DNA from: CAYJGJ01 sp964367585
GTDB taxonomy: Bacteria; Bacillota; Clostridia; Peptostreptococcales; Anaerovoracaceae
Direction of reading: 5' to 3'
Assembly (NCBI GenBank): GCA_964367585.1
Contig: CAYIYH010000015.1
Location: 1-33,133, forward strand
Length of the DNA stretch: 33,133 nt
Position 1 is the first letter of the stretch. The number at the start of each line of letters is the position of its first letter. Of this stretch, positions 23,405-31,047 are shown in pieces. Both the position numbers and the translations under genes were made by a program. The notes beneath the pieces were generated by a model. The model had not been told where the DNA came from, did not search any database, and was given only the letters and a program-made list of their open reading frames with translations.

Positions 23405-23587
23405 TTATTGAACTTCTTTTATTAGCTCCTCTGCTGAAACCTTAAATAGTTTTGCAAGTGCTATTAAATTAGATGTACTTGGGTCAGAAGTGCCCGTTTC
23501 CCATTTAGATACAGCTTGCCTGCTCACTCCAATTGTTTCGGCAACAAATTCTTGCGTCATTTTATTGCGTTCTCTATGCTGTTTCAG
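23405..23587 (-). CDS. Small XRE-family HTH regulator without a normal start codon
   Basis: A frame of 60 residues: K-Q-H-R-E-R-N-K-M-T-Q-E-F-V-A-E-T-I-G-V-S-R-Q-A-V-S-K-W-E-T-G-T-S-D-P and so on, ending E-L-I-K-E-V-Q. It is a complete XRE helix-turn-helix domain with nothing after it, whereas many relatives carry a C-terminal membrane domain. No ATG, GTG or TTG is available before the first helix; the best site is CTG at 23587, 5 bases after a perfect AAAGGAG. The next ATG would remove helix 1. Relatives often start M-G-E-I-L-K-Q-H-R, and here K-G-E-I-L precedes, so the start may have been lost. It lies convergent to the YdcZ gene. Confidence 0.6.
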   Translation of the reverse strand: MKQHRERNKMTQEFVAETIGVSRQAVSKWETGTSDPSTSNLIALAKLFKVSAEELIKEVQ

Positions 23588-23625
23588 TATCTCTCCTTTC
23601 TTGATATTATAATATCATTTTAGCA

Positions 23626-23679
23626 TGGTTGCGACCACCAACTATTACGATATTATCGGTTGTATTATGGTTGCAATCA
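23626..23679. promoter_or_regulatory. Paired palindromic operators upstream of the XRE gene
   Basis: TGGTTGCGACCA (23626-23637) and TGGTTGCAATCA (23668-23679) are near-palindromes 42 bp apart, four helical turns. On the minus strand a perfect TATAAT lies 17 bp downstream of the first site's inner half, just before the XRE gene. Autoregulation by the XRE protein is the natural reading. Confidence 0.45.
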
Positions 23680-23700
23680 TAAAAAGCAAGTAAAATGAAT

Positions 23701-23820
23701 ATAAATAATCTCCTTTTAAATGTTGCATGTAATTTAGCAAGATTATTTATCGTTCTACCCGCCGTGCGATTCTGCTTTATATACGCACAGTAGAGATTTA
23801 TATTAGCTCTATTAATATTA
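23701..23820 (+). repeat. Structured repeat, copy 4 (partly decayed)
   Basis: P1: ATAAATAATCT (23701-23711) with AGATTATTTAT (23740-23750), perfect 11 bp. Linker CGTTCTACC. P2: inner GTGCG (23764-23768)/CGCAC (23784-23788) with 15-nt loop, but the outer pairing partner is changed to TAGAG and the bulge reads AG. P3 left arm ATTTATATTAGC (23796-23807) is intact; its right arm is degenerate. It lies between the XRE and NERD genes. Confidence 0.7.
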
Positions 23821-23902
23821 TACACTAATAAACAATAAATGTAATAGTACGGGCGATTTAATTTTATATCCACAACTTATAGAAGAGTTAAGTTATATAT
23901 AG

Positions 23903-23931
23903 TTTACAACTATTCGGTAATGTAATATAAT
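23903..23931 (+). promoter_or_regulatory. SigA-type promoter of the NERD gene
   Basis: TTTACA (23903-23908), 17-bp spacer, perfect TATAAT (23926-23931). The leader would be about 105 nt; apart from a weak GGGGCA/TGCCTC pairing nothing stands out in it. The rest of 23821-24042 shows no gene. Confidence 0.6.
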
Positions 23932-24042
23932 AATTGCAAGGTAGGGGCACAATAAACTTAAAGCTGCAATGCCTCAAATTAAATATTCTTGACTATATAT
24001 GTTTAAAATAAAAATGTGTGAAAAAGGGGAAAAGGAAGTAAT

Positions 24043-24945
24043 ATGGGACTTTTCGATACAATCAAAAATTGCAAAATCATAAAAGAAGGAACAACTGCTG
24101 AGGATGAAATTATTGAGCTAAAAAGTATATTAGAAACTTGTCCAGATTCAGAAAAGATAGCAATAGAGCAAGCAATAAAGAATTTGGAGTATGGGATGAA
24201 GGGTGAAAAGGCGATTTTGTATGAACTTAAAAATAGTGGTATTCCAATGCTCGTACTGCAAGATTTATACTTAGAATATGAAGATTTATCAGGACAAATT
24301 GATTTCTTAATCATTACTCGAAATAAGAACTATATTATTGAATCAAAGAATATGTATGGTGATGTAAGTGTTACTGATAGTGGTGATTTTTATAGGAAAA
24401 TAAATGGGCAAACAAAGAAAATATACTCTCCGATAACTCAGTGTGAGCGACACAAAAATCTTATTCTGCAAATCAGATACAATGAGAAGAATAATATTAT
24501 TACAAGAGCTTTGTTCGAAAAACATGGTCCGAATACGTATCGTACGCTCGTAGTAATGGCAAATCCTACAGGAAAAATCAGCACAAGATATGCCCCCAAA
24601 GATGTTAAGGATAAGGTAATCAGTATCGATCAGTTGGTAAGACTTCTTAAGAAAGATCAAAACCCTAAAGAAGAAACCACTGAAAAAGTGATGATGGAGT
24701 TGGGTAACTTTTTCTTGGGAATACACAAAGAAAATCCACAAAACTATATGGAAAAATATCGTAATATTAAACAAGAAAATTTAGAAGAAAAACTGGATGT
24801 AGCCCCTGATACTCTTTTAAAATGCACACGATGCGGAAGCGACATGGTGCTACGAGTAGCAAAAAAAGGAGAGAATGCAGGGCGAGAGTTTTATGGGTGT
24901 TCAAGCTTCCCTAAATGCAGAAATATTGTAAATATAAGCAAATAA
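24043..24945 (+). CDS. NERD-domain protein with C-terminal zinc ribbon
   Basis: A 300-residue protein with GGAAG before ATG 24043. The NERD (nuclease-related) domain covers about 45-165, with G-E-K at its start, D87 in Q-I-D-F-L and the E100-x-K102 pair in I-I-E-S-K-N, the restriction-endonuclease-like catalytic set. The C-terminus has a topoisomerase-I-type zinc ribbon, C261-x2-C264 and C286-x5-C292 with F-Y-G-C-S-S-F-P-K-C. NERD proteins are usually predicted DNA-processing enzymes; no activity is proven. It has its own promoter. The leading 45 residues are helical and not recognised. Confidence 0.8.
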   Translation: MGLFDTIKNCKIIKEGTTAEDEIIELKSILETCPDSEKIAIEQAIKNLEYGMKGEKAILYELKNSGIPMLVLQDLYLEYEDLSGQIDFLIITRNKNYIIESKNMYGDVSVTDSGDFYRKINGQTKKIYSPITQCERHKNLILQIRYNEKNNIITRALFEKHGPNTYRTLVVMANPTGKISTRYAPKDVKDKVISIDQLVRLLKKDQNPKEETTEKVMMELGNFFLGIHKENPQNYMEKYRNIKQENLEEKLDVAPDTLLKCTRCGSDMVLRVAKKGENAGREFYGCSSFPKCRNIVNISK

Positions 24946-24967
24946 ATACGTTGTGAACATATCTAAA

Positions 24968-25177
24968 TCAATACAATGGTTTGTTCCAAAAAGAAAGTAG
25001 TTCATCTGCATTCTTCGCTGTTTCCTTTTCTACGTAATTCTTATATTTATTAGAGTGAGGAAGCGAAAGTTTCTCGGTGATTTCGTACAATGGGTTCATA
25101 AGTTCACCATATCGAGTTATTGCTGTTAGCAAGTTCATTGAGTTTAACTTGTTCCAAATTATCTCATCTTGCAACAT
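24968..25177 (-). CDS. Small unknown protein, second of an overlapping pair
   Basis: A 69-residue ORF starting at ATG 25177, which overlaps the end of the upstream ORF by 14 bases in a different frame. There is no clear ribosome site, so translation would depend on coupling. The sequence is mostly helical, with several aromatic residues and no recognised motif. It may instead be the shifted tail of the preceding ORF: a single frameshift at the overlap would give one protein of about 135 residues. I cannot decide between these. Confidence 0.4.
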   Translation of the reverse strand: MLQDEIIWNKLNSMNLLTAITRYGELMNPLYEITEKLSLPHSNKYKNYVEKETAKNADELLSFWNKPLY

Positions 25178-25376
25178 TTTTACTAAATATAGTTTTCAGT
25201 GCTTCATTTTGCTCTGCCGTAAATCCTGTATTATCACGTTCTAAATATGCTGTAATAACATTTTCTCTTGCTATAGCTTGATAATCAAATGTGCCTTCAT
25301 TCAGATTTTTAGCTGTAGATGATGTTTTCATAGGAATTATCGCCATAGAGTTATTACTTATTCCATTGATTGACAT
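25164..25376 (-). CDS. Small unknown protein under a SigD-type promoter
   Basis: A 70-residue ORF starting at ATG 25376 with GGGAGAG 8 bases upstream. The N-terminal 30 residues are polar and Ser/Asn-rich (probably disordered), the rest helical. I recognise no family. A SigD (flagellar) promoter lies about 60 bp upstream, so it may belong to the motility or chemotaxis regulon, which fits a genome with an MCP and c-di-GMP receptors nearby. It overlaps the next ORF by 14 bases. Confidence 0.5.
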   Translation of the reverse strand: MSINGISNNSMAIIPMKTSSTAKNLNEGTFDYQAIARENVITAYLERDNTGFTAEQNEALKTIFSKNVAR

Positions 25377-25437
25377 GTGATTTTCTCTCCCTGATCACTG
25401 TGGAATTAACTTTCCGCGATTAGTCTCCTTGTATAAA

Positions 25438-25464
25438 ATATCGACCGATTTTTTAAAAAGTTTA
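25438..25464 (-). promoter_or_regulatory. SigD/sigma-28-type promoter
   Basis: On the minus strand: TAAA (25464-25461), 15-bp spacer, GTCGATAT (25445-25438). This matches the B. subtilis-type consensus TAAA-N15-GCCGATAT at 11 of 12 positions. Transcription would start about 55 bp before the ORF at 25376. Confidence 0.55.
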
Positions 25465-25566
25465 GTAAATGAACAAAAACGCTGTATAGTGTTCAATGTT
25501 CATTAGCTTGGTTCAAAAGTTGAAAAAGGGTATATTTACATATTTCTTCCTGAAATTGCAGATTTT

Positions 25567-25607
25567 ATGTGCACAGTATTGACAATGCACATATTTTTTG
25601 ATATAAT
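25567..25607 (+). promoter_or_regulatory. Consensus promoter and operator of the relB-yafQ operon
   Basis: TTGACA (25579-25584), 17-bp spacer, TATAAT (25602-25607): a perfect SigA promoter. An inverted repeat ATGTGCA (25567-25573) / TGCACAT (25586-25592) brackets the -35 box, a suitable site for autorepression by the ribbon-helix-helix antitoxin. Confidence 0.75.
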
Positions 25608-25637
25608 GAATATACTAATAGCAAAGGAGTTGATTTT

Positions 25638-25907
25638 ATGGCTACAACAAATATTACTATTCGCATGGATGCAGACCTAAAAAAACAAGCAGAAGAACTT
25701 TTTTCTGATTTAGGTATGAATTTAACTACTGCATTTACTGTTTTTGCAAAACAAGCAGTAAGAGAACAAAAATTGCCTTTCGTAGTTTCAAGAGCATATA
25801 ATGCTGAAACGATTCAAGCACTTGAAGATGCGCGAAATGGTATTGGTTTAAGTCGTGGCTTTTCCTCTGTTTCAGAACTGATGGAGGCGCTGAATGCTGA
25901 CGATTAA
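25638..25907 (+). CDS. RelB/DinJ-family antitoxin
   Basis: An 89-residue protein with AAAGGAG before ATG 25638. The N-terminal ribbon-helix-helix region N-I-T-I-R-M-D-A-D-L-K-K-Q-A-E-E-L-F-S-D-L-G-M-N-L-T-T-A is typical of RelB/DinJ antitoxins, which bind DNA as dimers and neutralise the partner toxin through the C-terminal part. The toxin start overlaps its end by 14 bases, and the toxin ribosome site GGAGG (25883-25887) lies inside this gene, so the two are translated together. The perfect promoter and operator upstream fit autoregulation. Confidence 0.88.
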   Translation: MATTNITIRMDADLKKQAEELFSDLGMNLTTAFTVFAKQAVREQKLPFVVSRAYNAETIQALEDARNGIGLSRGFSSVSELMEALNADD

Positions 25908-26166
25908 ATACCAAAATTCTTTCAAAAGAGATTTCAAGCTTGCCCAAAAACGAGGTTATGATATTAGTAAACTTGAAAGAATTATCACAATGCTCGCTAA
26001 CAGGCAACCATTGCCACAAGCTAGTAAAGACCATAATTTAATTGGCAATTATGAGGGTTGCAGAGAATGCCATATTTCCCCCGATTGGTTGCTAATTTAT
26101 GAAGTAAATGAAAGCGAGTTAATTTTGCACCTAATCCGAACAGGAACACATAGTGATTTGTTCTAA
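25894..26166 (+). CDS. YafQ-family mRNA interferase toxin
   Basis: A 90-residue protein of the RelE/YafQ fold. The residues used by YafQ for ribosome-dependent mRNA cleavage are all present in order: H47 (K-D-H-N-L), H60 (E-C-H-I), D64-W65 (P-D-W), H86 (G-T-H-S-D) and F90 at the C-terminus. It therefore looks active. It overlaps the antitoxin gene by 14 bases with its ribosome site inside that gene. A terminator follows at 26231. Confidence 0.88.
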   Translation: MLTIKYQNSFKRDFKLAQKRGYDISKLERIITMLANRQPLPQASKDHNLIGNYEGCRECHISPDWLLIYEVNESELILHLIRTGTHSDLF

Positions 26167-26230
26167 CAAAAACTTTTTTGTATTTATTTTCATTGCTTGT
26201 TGGCGCTCCTTTCTGTGGTTTCATTATAAT

Positions 26231-26260
26231 AAAAACGAGATAATAAATCATCTCGTTTTT
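26231..26260. terminator. Bidirectional terminator after the toxin gene
   Basis: AAAAACGAGAT (26231-26241) pairs perfectly with ATCTCGTTTTT (26250-26260) around an 8-nt loop. The A and T flanks make it work in both directions, serving yafQ and the convergent DUF1801 gene. Confidence 0.85.
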
Positions 26261-26338
26261 GATATGTGGTCGATATTGAATGATATGTGGCTGTAAACCT
26301 AATATAAATAGCTCCAGATTGTGCATGCTATAATTCCT

Positions 26339-26695
26339 TTACTGTTCTTTGTGGGTACTCCTTAGGCAGCTATCTATGCCTTTAAATATTGCGTCAAGCG
26401 GTAATTCTCGCTTATAGCTAAAGTTTACACAACCTTTTTGTGCTCTGCAATATGGCGTATTTTCGGCAGTCACTGTCACAGCATCTCTGTCACTAAAATA
26501 AAGTGAGATGTAGTGTTTTCTACATCCTACACCGACATATTTATTACCGATTCTCCAAGTTGGAATACGAGATTTCTCGCTGTTATATTCATCAAATGTG
26601 ACTTGTGGAAAATTGTCCTCAATGTATTTGATAATAGGTAAAATCTGCGGTGTGTTATTTTCTTCTATACACTTGTAAACATCAGACAACAGCAT
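26339..26695 (-). CDS. DUF1801-type small protein
   Basis: A 118-residue protein starting at ATG 26695, with AAAGAGG upstream. Residues about 20-105 resemble the DUF1801 / YdhG fold, a small alpha-beta domain: I-P-T-W-R-I-G-N-K-Y-V-G-V-G-C-R-K-H-Y-I-S-L-Y-F-S in the middle and a terminal helix. Some family members are described as iron-binding or frataxin-like, but most are of unknown function and the Cys residues here (three, plus one near the end) are not a known site. It is a single gene between a terminator and the minus-strand gene at 27432. Confidence 0.6.
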   Translation of the reverse strand: MLLSDVYKCIEENNTPQILPIIKYIEDNFPQVTFDEYNSEKSRIPTWRIGNKYVGVGCRKHYISLYFSDRDAVTVTAENTPYCRAQKGCVNFSYKRELPLDAIFKGIDSCLRSTHKEQ

Positions 26696-26811
26696 GATTT
26701 ACCTCTTTCCATAAACTACGTCAACTATTTCGTTGTAACAAGTAGTTGATTTTAATTTTCGCATTCTCATAATATTCTCCGTACTTCTTCGTATTATGTT
26801 CATTTTATTCG

Positions 26812-27432
26812 CTACTTTATATTTTTTGTGTTTTGAACAAGAAGTTCTTTAGTAATTGCAGTATCTCCACTCAATGAAATTTGTTTTGCACCATTGTTGT
26901 CATTATATACTACATTGACTGAAGTGAAATTATATTTAATATCCATAGAATCAACAAACTGCATAACTACTTCAGCAGGCTTTGTTAAACTTTCGTTTTC
27001 GCTTAAATTATTATCATTGCTAAGATTATATACGACTAATGTGTAATATTTTTGAGAATAATCGTCAGTATCAATGGTGCAACTCATATAATAATCTTCA
27101 AAAGTAATACCTTCTCCAAGAGTATTGATAATTTTTTGATAATCTTGCTTGTATGGTGTTTGTTCACCAGCGTCTTCATAAAGATTATGGTCGATTATTC
27201 TATCGCTGGTCAAAATATATGAATATCCATCTGCATTGTAGTTGCCCATATTATAAAAGTCATAATCCACATCAATTGACTCTTCATTTCCATAAACTTC
27301 CGTTGCATAATCGTTAATTTTCTCAGTTGCAATCATATTTCCGATTATAGGAACATACCCAGCTGAATAAAGCCAACTAAGAAAAATTAAGGGTATAATT
27401 ATAAGCAAGCCAATTATTATTTTCTTTTTCAC
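26812..27432 (-). CDS. Membrane-anchored unknown protein
   Basis: A 206-residue protein. The start is GTG (27432-27430): AGGAGG lies 9 bases upstream, and the ATG next to it opens only a 3-codon frame. An N-terminal helix (about 3-24) acts as anchor or uncleaved signal; the rest is an acidic extracytoplasmic domain rich in Tyr and Asp (for example D-V-D-Y-D-F-Y-N-M-G-N-Y). The layout resembles the DUF3139/YfjL-type proteins of Bacillota, but I cannot confirm the family. Structured repeat copy 5 begins about 25 bp upstream of the start. Confidence 0.55.
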   Translation of the reverse strand: MKKKIIIGLLIIIPLIFLSWLYSAGYVPIIGNMIATEKINDYATEVYGNEESIDVDYDFYNMGNYNADGYSYILTSDRIIDHNLYEDAGEQTPYKQDYQKIINTLGEGITFEDYYMSCTIDTDDYSQKYYTLVVYNLSNDNNLSENESLTKPAEVVMQFVDSMDIKYNFTSVNVVYNDNNGAKQISLSGDTAITKELLVQNTKNIK

Positions 27433-27456
27433 TTTTGCATGCCTCCTAAAGCTAGT

Positions 27457-27538
27457 ATAAATAATCTCCGTACTTAATTAACTATAATTTAGAGAGATTA
27501 TTTATCGTTTTACCTGCCCTTGCTATGCAAGATGGCAG
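27457..27538 (+). repeat. Structured repeat, copy 5 (third stem missing)
   Basis: P1: ATAAATAATCTC (27457-27468) with GAGATTATTTAT (27494-27505), a perfect 12-bp stem. Linker CGTTTTAC. P2: outer CTGCC (27514-27518)/GGCAG (27534-27538), inner CTTGC (27519-27523)/GCAAG (27527-27531), 3-nt loop TAT, AT bulge (27532-27533). P3 is reduced to a few bases (AGTTATAT). It sits between the divergent genes at 27432 and 27893. Confidence 0.8.
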
Positions 27539-27705
27539 AGTTATATCCTTTTAATGTCACATTGGGTGATTTTGCTATAAACGGCTGAATTTCACGTTCC
27601 TACATTGCTCTGCGACTGTTTTGATTTGTTTTTTATTGTATCATAATAGTATTAATAATTCTACTTTCCCGAAAGTATTTTATATACTACTGTGATACAA
27701 ATATA

Positions 27706-27733
27706 TTGACTTCTCATGAATAGAGTGTATAAT
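27706..27733 (+). promoter_or_regulatory. SigA-type promoter of the SBP-EAL gene
   Basis: TTGACT (27706-27711), 16-bp spacer, perfect TATAAT (27728-27733). The leader would be about 150 nt; I looked for a c-di-GMP riboswitch in it and found no match. 27549-27705 shows nothing recognisable. Confidence 0.65.
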
Positions 27734-27892
27734 AAAAATATAGAAAATTCTGTATTATCAAAAAATATATTTTAAAATATTACCAATTACAGATAACCTA
27801 GATAGTGTGAATAATTTAATACTGAGCAAACATGTCATAAAAGTCAAAATAACCTTTACAGAAAAATAACAAAATAGATGGAGGTAATTATT

Positions 27893-30781
27893 ATGAACTT
27901 CAGAAGATTAATTTGTGTAACAATGACTATATTAGTTATGACAGTTTTTTATACGCAAATCATACGTGCAGACGAGGATGTTAAAAATGACGTGATAGTA
28001 GTGGGTTACAACAAAGGTGATGACATGGTTGAAGACATCAGCCATGTTGGAAATGAAGGTTACGGCTTCGAGATACTCAAAAAAATAGAGGAAAGCAGCG
28101 ATCTGTCCTTTGAATTCAAAGAAATAGAAGGTGATGTTTTTGAAGCGCTGGATAATAACGAAGTTGATATAGTTGGACTTTTCTACGACACTCCCGAACG
28201 AAGAAATGAATATCTGTATATGAATACTCCGCTAAATGCTGTGAGTATGGGATTAATGGTACGCAAAGAAGAAGAGTTCCCATACGGTAGCCCAACACAT
28301 ATTAATGGTAAAACAGTTGGAACATACGAAGGCAATTGGGGAAATATAATTTTAGAAGAATATCTTGTGAAAAATGAAATATCTGTAGAGTATAAAATAG
28401 ACGAGTTACATAGCTATACAGACCAAGAGGCAGATCTTTTCATAATGTATTCTAGTGACACAACTATTTCTGGATATACTACAGTACTTAATTTATCTAA
28501 ACGTAACACATTCGTCCTCTCCAAATATGGCAATGAAGAACTTCTTGCAAAAATTGACGAGGAGTTACAAAAAATAATAATAAATGAAGGCGACTACTTT
28601 GAAAATTTGGCGCAAAAATATTATCCCGAACAATTTTCTGCGTTTCATCGCAACTTAACAGAGGAAGAATTAGAAGTATTGCGCCAGAAACCCCTTACCA
28701 TTTCCTATGAAACAAACCACAGCCCATATACTTCTCAAAACCCACAAGGCGAACCTACTGGTGCGATTATAGACCTCATGAATATCCTTGTAGAAATGTA
28801 TGATTTTGAGATTGAATACCACCCTTACACAGTTACAGATCCTTCGACATACCCAACCGATCGAGATATTACAATATCTGCGATCGGTGGTCAGGAACAT
28901 TACGATGAATATTATTCCCCTACCGAAGCCTACTATACAATGCCGATGATAGCAATGGTTCCCAACGAAACAGCTCTAAAATATGACAATACAGAAGACA
29001 TAAGAAGATCAGCAGAAAAAATAGGTGTAATGAGCTACTTAAATACCGATTTCTTGAGATATGCGACGGAAAATGAAATTATATATTTCAATTCATTCCA
29101 GGAGCTCCTTGATGCGTATGAAAATAAAGAAATTGACATGGCAATTTTTACCGAAAGTGGAACTAATTATGCCAATTCATATCTCGAAGACAATGTCCAT
29201 TTCACGTTTGCGACCGACTTTTACCTAGACTTTCGGTTTGGTATAGAAAACAGCATCGCGGAGGAATATGTTCCACTTTTTAACATAATGTTTGACAACA
29301 TTTCTAGTACGCAATACGAAGAAATGCTTATTGCGAATACCTCCACGTATTTCTATGAAGAAACATTTTCGGACTCTATATTTAATAACATACACATTAT
29401 CATAATTATAATTATTCTAATCGTACTTAGCTTCGTCATTTATTCCCTCAGTCAACAAAAAAGCAAAAAGCAAGCATTACAACTTGCACATAACACGGAC
29501 TCGGCGACAGGACTAATGGCGATGCATATATTCACTGAAAAATTGGAAAATATATTAAAAAATAATAAACCCTCTGAATATGAGATTATTTCTTTTGACA
29601 TTGATATGTTTAAAACAATTAATACACATTACAGTAATGAAAAAGGCACGGCAGTTATAGTCTCCATAGCAAATGCACTAAAAGAAGCACTTAAAAACAC
29701 TGAATCATATATAACAAGAAGAACTGCCGACCAGTTTTTGATACTGAGAAAAATCGGCGAAGGAGATCCGTTGAAAGAATTATTTTCAATTAAAATCCTA
29801 CCGACGGTTTGGAATATTATTGGTAGAAAGTACAAATTTTCTATGTCATTTGGGATTGTTACAATAGATGATGTTACACTCAAATCGTCTACATTAATCG
29901 GACAAGCGGACATGGCGCGAATTGCAGGCAAAAACAGTCATGAGACGACGTTTATTACGTTCGATGAAAAAATGAAAAAAACCTACGGAAACAAAGTAGA
30001 TGTTACATTCCGAATGGAACAGGCGATGGCTGATAAAGAATTTTTCGTAGTATACCAACCAAAGATAAGGTTCGATTCGCTTATTGTAGGTGGGGCGGAG
30101 GCACTTGTGCGATGGAAAAAACAAGATGGAAAACTCATCTACCCTGATGCATTTATTCCAGTATTCGAGGAAAACGGTTATATTGTAACGCTTGACTTAT
30201 TTGTGTTTGAAGAAGTATGTAAATTCGTCAAAGAAAATGATGACAAGATGGACATCCCGGTAATATCGGTCAATCTCTCCGCAACTACTGTACTCAATCA
30301 TAACATCGTGAGTAGACTCAGCGATATTGTAGTGCGCCACGATGTCGCACCAGAAAAATTCGAACTTGAGATAACAGAAAGTGCCATGGTTGCGGATGAA
30401 GCTTTGATTTTCGGCAAACTAAAATTATTGAAAAAGATTGGATTTAGCATTTCTATAGACGATTTTGGTGCAGGTGTTTCTTCCTTAAACAGGTTAAGTT
30501 CTCTTGAAGCGGATGTATTAAAACTCGACAAAGAATTCTTGAGAAACAAACAGCAAAATAAAAGAGACCTCGTTGTAATCCAAAATATTATTTCACTTGC
30601 AAAGAATCTAGACATGACTGTAGTTGCGGAAGGCGTTGAAACAGGGTTGCAATCTGTATGGCTAAAAGAACTCGAATGCGATTACGCTCAAGGATACTAT
30701 TTTGAACGTCCAATAGAAGAATCTGCATTTAAAGAGCTACTGTTATCAGAAAAAACATATCAAATTACTACAGAAGAATAA
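27893..30781 (+). CDS. Two solute-binding domains - TM - degenerate GGDEF - EAL phosphodiesterase
   Basis: A 962-residue protein. The frame opens at 27878 but that ATG overlaps the ribosome site GGAGG (27880-27884); ATG 27893 is preferred. A signal peptide is followed by two tandem SBP_bac_3-type domains (about 30-250 and 255-490; the second begins near P-L-T-I-S-Y-E-T-N-H-S-P-Y), a membrane helix near 498-520, and a GGDEF domain whose motif is reduced to T-A-D-Q-F near 610, so no cyclase activity is expected. The EAL domain (about 700-945) keeps E-A-L at 734, the Asn of V-N-L-S-A, E-L-E-I-T-E-S, D-D-F-G-A-G, L-K-L-D, A-E-G-V-E-T and Y-A-Q-G, so it should be an active c-di-GMP phosphodiesterase controlled by an extracellular small ligand. 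The start of its first binding domain is paralogous to the stub at 9178. Confidence 0.87.
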   Translation: MNFRRLICVTMTILVMTVFYTQIIRADEDVKNDVIVVGYNKGDDMVEDISHVGNEGYGFEILKKIEESSDLSFEFKEIEGDVFEALDNNEVDIVGLFYDTPERRNEYLYMNTPLNAVSMGLMVRKEEEFPYGSPTHINGKTVGTYEGNWGNIILEEYLVKNEISVEYKIDELHSYTDQEADLFIMYSSDTTISGYTTVLNLSKRNTFVLSKYGNEELLAKIDEELQKIIINEGDYFENLAQKYYPEQFSAFHRNLTEEELEVLRQKPLTISYETNHSPYTSQNPQGEPTGAIIDLMNILVEMYDFEIEYHPYTVTDPSTYPTDRDITISAIGGQEHYDEYYSPTEAYYTMPMIAMVPNETALKYDNTEDIRRSAEKIGVMSYLNTDFLRYATENEIIYFNSFQELLDAYENKEIDMAIFTESGTNYANSYLEDNVHFTFATDFYLDFRFGIENSIAEEYVPLFNIMFDNISSTQYEEMLIANTSTYFYEETFSDSIFNNIHIIIIIIILIVLSFVIYSLSQQKSKKQALQLAHNTDSATGLMAMHIFTEKLENILKNNKPSEYEIISFDIDMFKTINTHYSNEKGTAVIVSIANALKEALKNTESYITRRTADQFLILRKIGEGDPLKELFSIKILPTVWNIIGRKYKFSMSFGIVTIDDVTLKSSTLIGQADMARIAGKNSHETTFITFDEKMKKTYGNKVDVTFRMEQAMADKEFFVVYQPKIRFDSLIVGGAEALVRWKKQDGKLIYPDAFIPVFEENGYIVTLDLFVFEEVCKFVKENDDKMDIPVISVNLSATTVLNHNIVSRLSDIVVRHDVAPEKFELEITESAMVADEALIFGKLKLLKKIGFSISIDDFGAGVSSLNRLSSLEADVLKLDKEFLRNKQQNKRDLVVIQNIISLAKNLDMTVVAEGVETGLQSVWLKELECDYAQGYYFERPIEESAFKELLLSEKTYQITTEE

Positions 30782-30817
30782 ACTTAAAGAAAACTAAAAA
30801 ATACAGTAAATATTTAA

Positions 30818-30852
30818 GGCTTGCTATAAAAAACAGATAGCAGGCCTTTTTT
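30818..30852 (+). terminator. Rho-independent terminator after the SBP-EAL gene
   Basis: GGCTTGCTAT (30818-30827) pairs fully (one G-U) with ATAGCAGGCC (30837-30846), followed by six T residues. Confidence 0.88.
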
Positions 30853-30882
30853 GTATTTCAGAAGAGAAAGGGTAAAAACAGC

Positions 30883-30911
30883 TTGATTTCTCTGTATATT
30901 TTGTGTATGAT
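30883..30911 (+). promoter_or_regulatory. SigA-type promoter of the MCP gene
   Basis: TTGATT (30883-30888), 17-bp spacer, TATGAT (30906-30911). The leader would be about 130 nt. No clear SigD promoter was found here, only weak partial matches. Confidence 0.5.
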
Positions 30912-31047
30912 ATATTTAAGTTTTTAAAAAAAATTACGTGATAACAAGCATAAAATTTACGATAGATATCGCAAAAAGAGATCTTCTCCCCTAGTCAACC
31001 AGTCAGATTAAAATCTATTCTTTATTCACAAATAAGGAGATTATACA

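Noticed and set aside
15667..27538. CRISPR array
   Set aside because: The five repeats are kilobases apart with genes between them and have internal stems; there is no regular spacer.
27740..27892. c-di-GMP riboswitch in the leader of the SBP-EAL gene
   Set aside because: The core motifs of the class I and class II c-di-GMP aptamers are not visible; nothing more than an AT-rich leader is supported.
30918..31047. Riboswitch or SigD promoter before the MCP gene
   Set aside because: Only weak partial matches to the SigD boxes, and no recognisable aptamer.
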